DNA from: Marinobacter sp. ANT_B65
GTDB taxonomy: Bacteria; Pseudomonadota; Gammaproteobacteria; Pseudomonadales; Oleiphilaceae
Assembly: GCF_002407605.1 (NCBI RefSeq)
Contig: NZ_NXGV01000001.1
Location: 1,362,895-1,426,894, forward strand
DNA: 64,000 nt
Direction: 5' to 3'
The notes below the pieces were generated by a model that saw only the letters and a program-made list of their open reading frames with translations, was not told where the DNA came from and did not search any database. The position numbers were made by a program, and so were the translations under genes. Of this stretch, positions 61,472 to 64,000 are shown piece after piece. Each line of letters starts with the position of its first letter. Position 1 is the stretch's first letter.

Positions 61472-62826
61472 TTTTCTTTAACCACCGAGCGGAATTTTCC
61501 ATTACGACCACGTGGAATTTTTTGTACATTTTCAACGGTAACGCGAAAGTCGTCCCCAAGCCTTTGTTTGCAGTTGGAAACAAGGATGCTTTCATTAAAG
61601 GCAGTTGTTGGATCTTTTACCAGTCTGATGGTGGCGGAACCAGGCTGTCTTTGAACAACCTGCGCCTCCTGAATGCCATCAACTCCTTTAAAAATATGGT
61701 CAATGCGGCCTATTAGTCGCCCATCGCTGGTTTCAATGTAATCGTCGACCCTTCCATTGACAGATTTCAGCCCCGGCGTGCCGGTGGCTGGTAAGGCTGG
61801 ATCCGCTAAGGTTGCCGTGTCACCAAGGTTGTACCTGAGCAATGGCATTTGTTTGTTGGTCAGAGTGGTTGCAAGTAATCTGCCTGTATCAACTGAGTCA
61901 GCACTCGTTTCAACTTCTGTGATTCCTATTATCGGGTTCGGCTTATAGATTCCTGTTTCGTCCTGTCCTGCAAAGATCACGTATTCAGCGGTTCCGTAGT
62001 AGTCATAAATCCTGCAGCCGAATACGGATTCAATTTTTTGCCGTTGCCACTGAAGGAGTGTCTCGGAGTTGGTAATGATTGCCTTTGGTTGAAAGCCTGG
62101 GGCCGAATTGGATCTTTGATAATGGGTTGCAAGATCATAGATTGCTGATGGATAGCCTATAAGTTCTTGAGGCTGAAACCTGTCCAGCTCATTCTTGTAG
62201 TAGGGAAACGTACGTTCGTTTATGTGGTAGCTGGAAAAAAGTCTCTGGTTTTCCGCCCGGTTAAAGCGCGAAAAAGGTGGATTCATGTCGTCAGCGGGTT
62301 TGAGCATTCTTCCTGCGAAGGTAGCTCGTTTGGCGCCAAAGGGAATACCATGAGCCTCTTCGTGATCGACCAGTAACGCCATTGCCAGTTTGTAAGTGCG
62401 TTCATCAACATCGAGAGCCAGTGGTGTACCAGTGCTACCGCTTGTATGCTGAACCATAAAAGGTTTTAGCGGCTCTTTGGGTCGAAAATTATGACTTTGC
62501 TCCAGTACTGTCTGTTTGTTCAGGGCGGGAAGCTTTTTAAGGTCTTCAATCTTGGTAATATCGTTTGGGTGCAGACCATAGTCATAGAATAGGTTTTGAT
62601 AGTAAGGGATTTCATTGGCACAGTAGACTATCATTTTTTGAAGGCTCTCATCTTGAAAAGCCTTTATCTCTGATGGGTTTAACTTTTTAATATTTTCAAG
62701 TTCATTGCGAACTTTAAGATACAGTCCGCTGTAGCGTTTTTTATATAATCGGTATCCATAAGCCGACACCATAAAATTTTGTAGATGTATCGGAGATCGA
62801 AAATATATATATTCAGAAATATTCAT
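61468..62826 (-). CDS. CapK/PaaK-like adenylate-forming enzyme
   Basis: 452 residues. 'VQHTSGSTGTPLALDVDE' (about residues 124-141) is the nucleotide-binding loop of AMP-forming ligases. 'IYDYYGTAEYVIFAGQDE' (about 278-295) matches the aromatic motif of phenylacetate-CoA ligase/CapK relatives. 'DYIETSDGRLIGRIDHIFKGVDGI' is the C-terminal hinge and 'IPRGRNGKFRSVV' holds the terminal Lys. CapK-type proteins in capsule loci activate a carboxylic acid for transfer to the glycan. The acid is unknown. It sits between the GT2 and an ATP-grasp gene, suggesting an amino-acid- or organic-acid-decorated sugar. Confidence 0.87.
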   Translation of the reverse strand: MNISEYIYFRSPIHLQNFMVSAYGYRLYKKRYSGLYLKVRNELENIKKLNPSEIKAFQDESLQKMIVYCANEIPYYQNLFYDYGLHPNDITKIEDLKKLPALNKQTVLEQSHNFRPKEPLKPFMVQHTSGSTGTPLALDVDERTYKLAMALLVDHEEAHGIPFGAKRATFAGRMLKPADDMNPPFSRFNRAENQRLFSSYHINERTFPYYKNELDRFQPQELIGYPSAIYDLATHYQRSNSAPGFQPKAIITNSETLLQWQRQKIESVFGCRIYDYYGTAEYVIFAGQDETGIYKPNPIIGITEVETSADSVDTGRLLATTLTNKQMPLLRYNLGDTATLADPALPATGTPGLKSVNGRVDDYIETSDGRLIGRIDHIFKGVDGIQEAQVVQRQPGSATIRLVKDPTTAFNESILVSNCKQRLGDDFRVTVENVQKIPRGRNGKFRSVVKEK

Positions 62827-62843
62827 TTAAAATGCATCTCCTC

Positions 62844-64000
62844 TCAGGTCATAGAGCTCTTTTTTATAGGGATTCCAAAAATGCTTTCTCGGATTTTCTT
62901 TAAATTAGGTTTAGGTAATGTGCTTTTCGGAAACTCTAAACCATGTTGCCTGAGTAAATACCGATTAGTTTCTGTAAGGTATCCTCGACCAAAAAGTTGT
63001 TCTGGGGCTATTCCCCAATCATCATTACCCTCCAATATTACAGGGCCTCTATCAGTTATTAATACGTCCCATCCAATTGAATTTACGGAATCAATAAACT
63101 GGGCGGCTTTTACGCATTCATCTAATACTCTATTCCAGTAAGGGATTGTGAATCCGCTGAGTTTATGCCCTGTGTCAGGGTGATGGGAAATGAATTCTCC
63201 ATCAGAACTGGAGCTTGTTTTACAGCTCATGATCGTACCATGATTTATGTCGATATTACCTATGATTCCTCCTGAACCTGCGTTGCTGGTAATAGAGTTT
63301 TTTCTCCCTAACCGAATCGATGCACTAGTTATGTTTATATTAGAATCAGGAGTTCTTAGTGTTATGATTCTTATATTTGGAGCTGCATTAGGCGAAATGC
63401 TCTGGATTTCGCATGGGCTCATTACTAATTCTTCGATAATAAAATCGTTGCTTTTGTGAATCTCAGATAATTCTTCTATGAAATAAAAGAAATCATTGGT
63501 ATCGAATGATTGATCGCCTACTGAAAATTTCTTTTCTTTTTTTGGATTATAGGTTGCATGGAATATACCCCTGCCTTGTGTTCCATTTGCTGGTTTTATA
63601 ATGTACTCTTTGATATTTTTTTCTAGGAAGGTTTTTTCTATAGATTGTGGTGTTAAGTAATCTATGTTAATTTCTGATCGATATTTTGAGCCAATATAGC
63701 CAATTGTGCGTGGTGTTGGTATTTTTTTTGTGTGAAGTTTGTTTTTAAATAAAAGTTTGTCGTAAAGAATGCTTCTGCTATTGGTTGGGTTGATTGTATG
63801 GAGATGCTTTGAAAAGTGGATAGAGTTCGGTAGATATTCAAGTATATTTATTAATTTGTATTTTTTATGTTGAAATCCATAGCCAAAATACTCGCCCGGT
63901 GATAGACCTAAGCGAGTACTGTATTGTATTATTTCTAATAGCATGCGAGATAGTGATTTGTTCTCTGGCTTTTTTGATTCAATGATTATTTTTGATAATT
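62844..64000 (-). CDS. Sugar-transfer-associated ATP-grasp protein, 5' partial
   Basis: At least 366 residues from ATG 63944. The frame stays open through the window end (no stop between 63945 and 64000), so the true start may lie outside. 'YIIKPANGTQGRGIFHATYN' (about residues 113-132) is the ATP-grasp phosphate loop. 'DFIIEELVMSPCEIQSISPNAAPNIRIITLR' (about 168-198), 'NAGSGGIIGNIDINHG' and 'SIGWDVLITDRGPVILEGNDDW' (about 287-308) carry metal- and nucleotide-binding acids. These match the 'alpha-L-glutamate ligase-related' ATP-grasp proteins of capsule loci. It probably forms an amide between an amino acid or acid and a sugar. It is the most AT-rich gene in the window, with many AAA and ATA codons. 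Confidence 0.85.
   Translation of the reverse strand, partial: LSKIIIESKKPENKSLSRMLLEIIQYSTRLGLSPGEYFGYGFQHKKYKLINILEYLPNSIHFSKHLHTINPTNSRSILYDKLLFKNKLHTKKIPTPRTIGYIGSKYRSEINIDYLTPQSIEKTFLEKNIKEYIIKPANGTQGRGIFHATYNPKKEKKFSVGDQSFDTNDFFYFIEELSEIHKSNDFIIEELVMSPCEIQSISPNAAPNIRIITLRTPDSNINITSASIRLGRKNSITSNAGSGGIIGNIDINHGTIMSCKTSSSSDGEFISHHPDTGHKLSGFTIPYWNRVLDECVKAAQFIDSVNSIGWDVLITDRGPVILEGNDDWGIAPEQLFGRGYLTETNRYLLRQHGLEFPKSTLPKPNLKKIRESIFGIPIKKSSMT

Overview
The window is a bacterial chromosome segment from a Gram-negative, aerobic, probably marine gammaproteobacterium. The gene set (methylcitrate cycle with a GntR regulator and AcnD/PrpF, OpgG/OpgH/OpgD glucans, cytochrome c', and an exosortase-A type polysaccharide locus) resembles Marinobacter and its relatives. 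That placement is an inference from gene content and protein style, not from a marker gene. Genes are dense, often overlap at start/stop codons, and no insertion sequence, phage, CRISPR array or rRNA was seen.

Layout. 1-4.4 kb: redox and electron-transfer genes (partial DUF4198-like protein, membrane-anchored flavodoxin, glutaredoxin-like protein, cytochrome b561, cytochrome c', ferric-reductase-like flavocytochrome). 4.5-9.5 kb: tRNA-Val(GAC), a DMT exporter, a secreted lipase paired with a membrane-anchored beta-rich protein, a YceI protein and a CDP-alcohol phosphatidyltransferase. 9.6-14.9 kb: an unusual cassette of a cysteine-poor MDR dehydrogenase, a pterin-synthase-fold protein lacking its catalytic residues, a glycosyltransferase-methyltransferase fusion, a flippase-like membrane protein and a stand-alone RibD-type reductase. 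I consider this the best candidate for an undescribed pathway in the window. 15-23.5 kb: an XRE regulator, galU, a POTRA-less TpsB-like barrel and the osmoregulated periplasmic glucan genes opgG-(small ORF)-opgH-opgD. GalU makes the UDP-glucose that OpgH uses.

23.5-32.8 kb: the propionate (2-methylcitrate) operon GntR-prpB-prpC-acnD-prpF, with three operator-like palindromes overlapping the promoter, followed after a divergent PEP-CTERM gene by prpD. Two PEP-CTERM proteins (30.3-31.0 and 33.0-33.7 kb) each have a good sigma-54 promoter match and flank prpD.

33.8-64 kb: a very large exosortase-A (XrtA/PEP-CTERM) exopolysaccharide locus. It contains the ATPase, DUF3473 deacetylase, initiating sugar transferase, Wza-like export lipoprotein, chain-length protein, a degenerate tyrosine-kinase homologue, an outer-membrane protein, a second deacetylase, carbamoyltransferase, two FemAB/GNAT-like proteins, a GT2-GT4 fusion, amidotransferase, GT4, O-antigen-ligase-like protein, GT2 and Wzx flippase. 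It continues into a more AT-rich stretch (kinase-like protein, unknown ORF, secreted beta-rich protein, acyltransferase, GT2, CapK-like adenylate-forming enzyme, ATP-grasp protein cut by the window end). Exosortase itself, EpsI and the PrsK/PrsR regulators are not in the window. The conserved machinery precedes a compositionally different region that probably specifies strain-variable sugar decoration.
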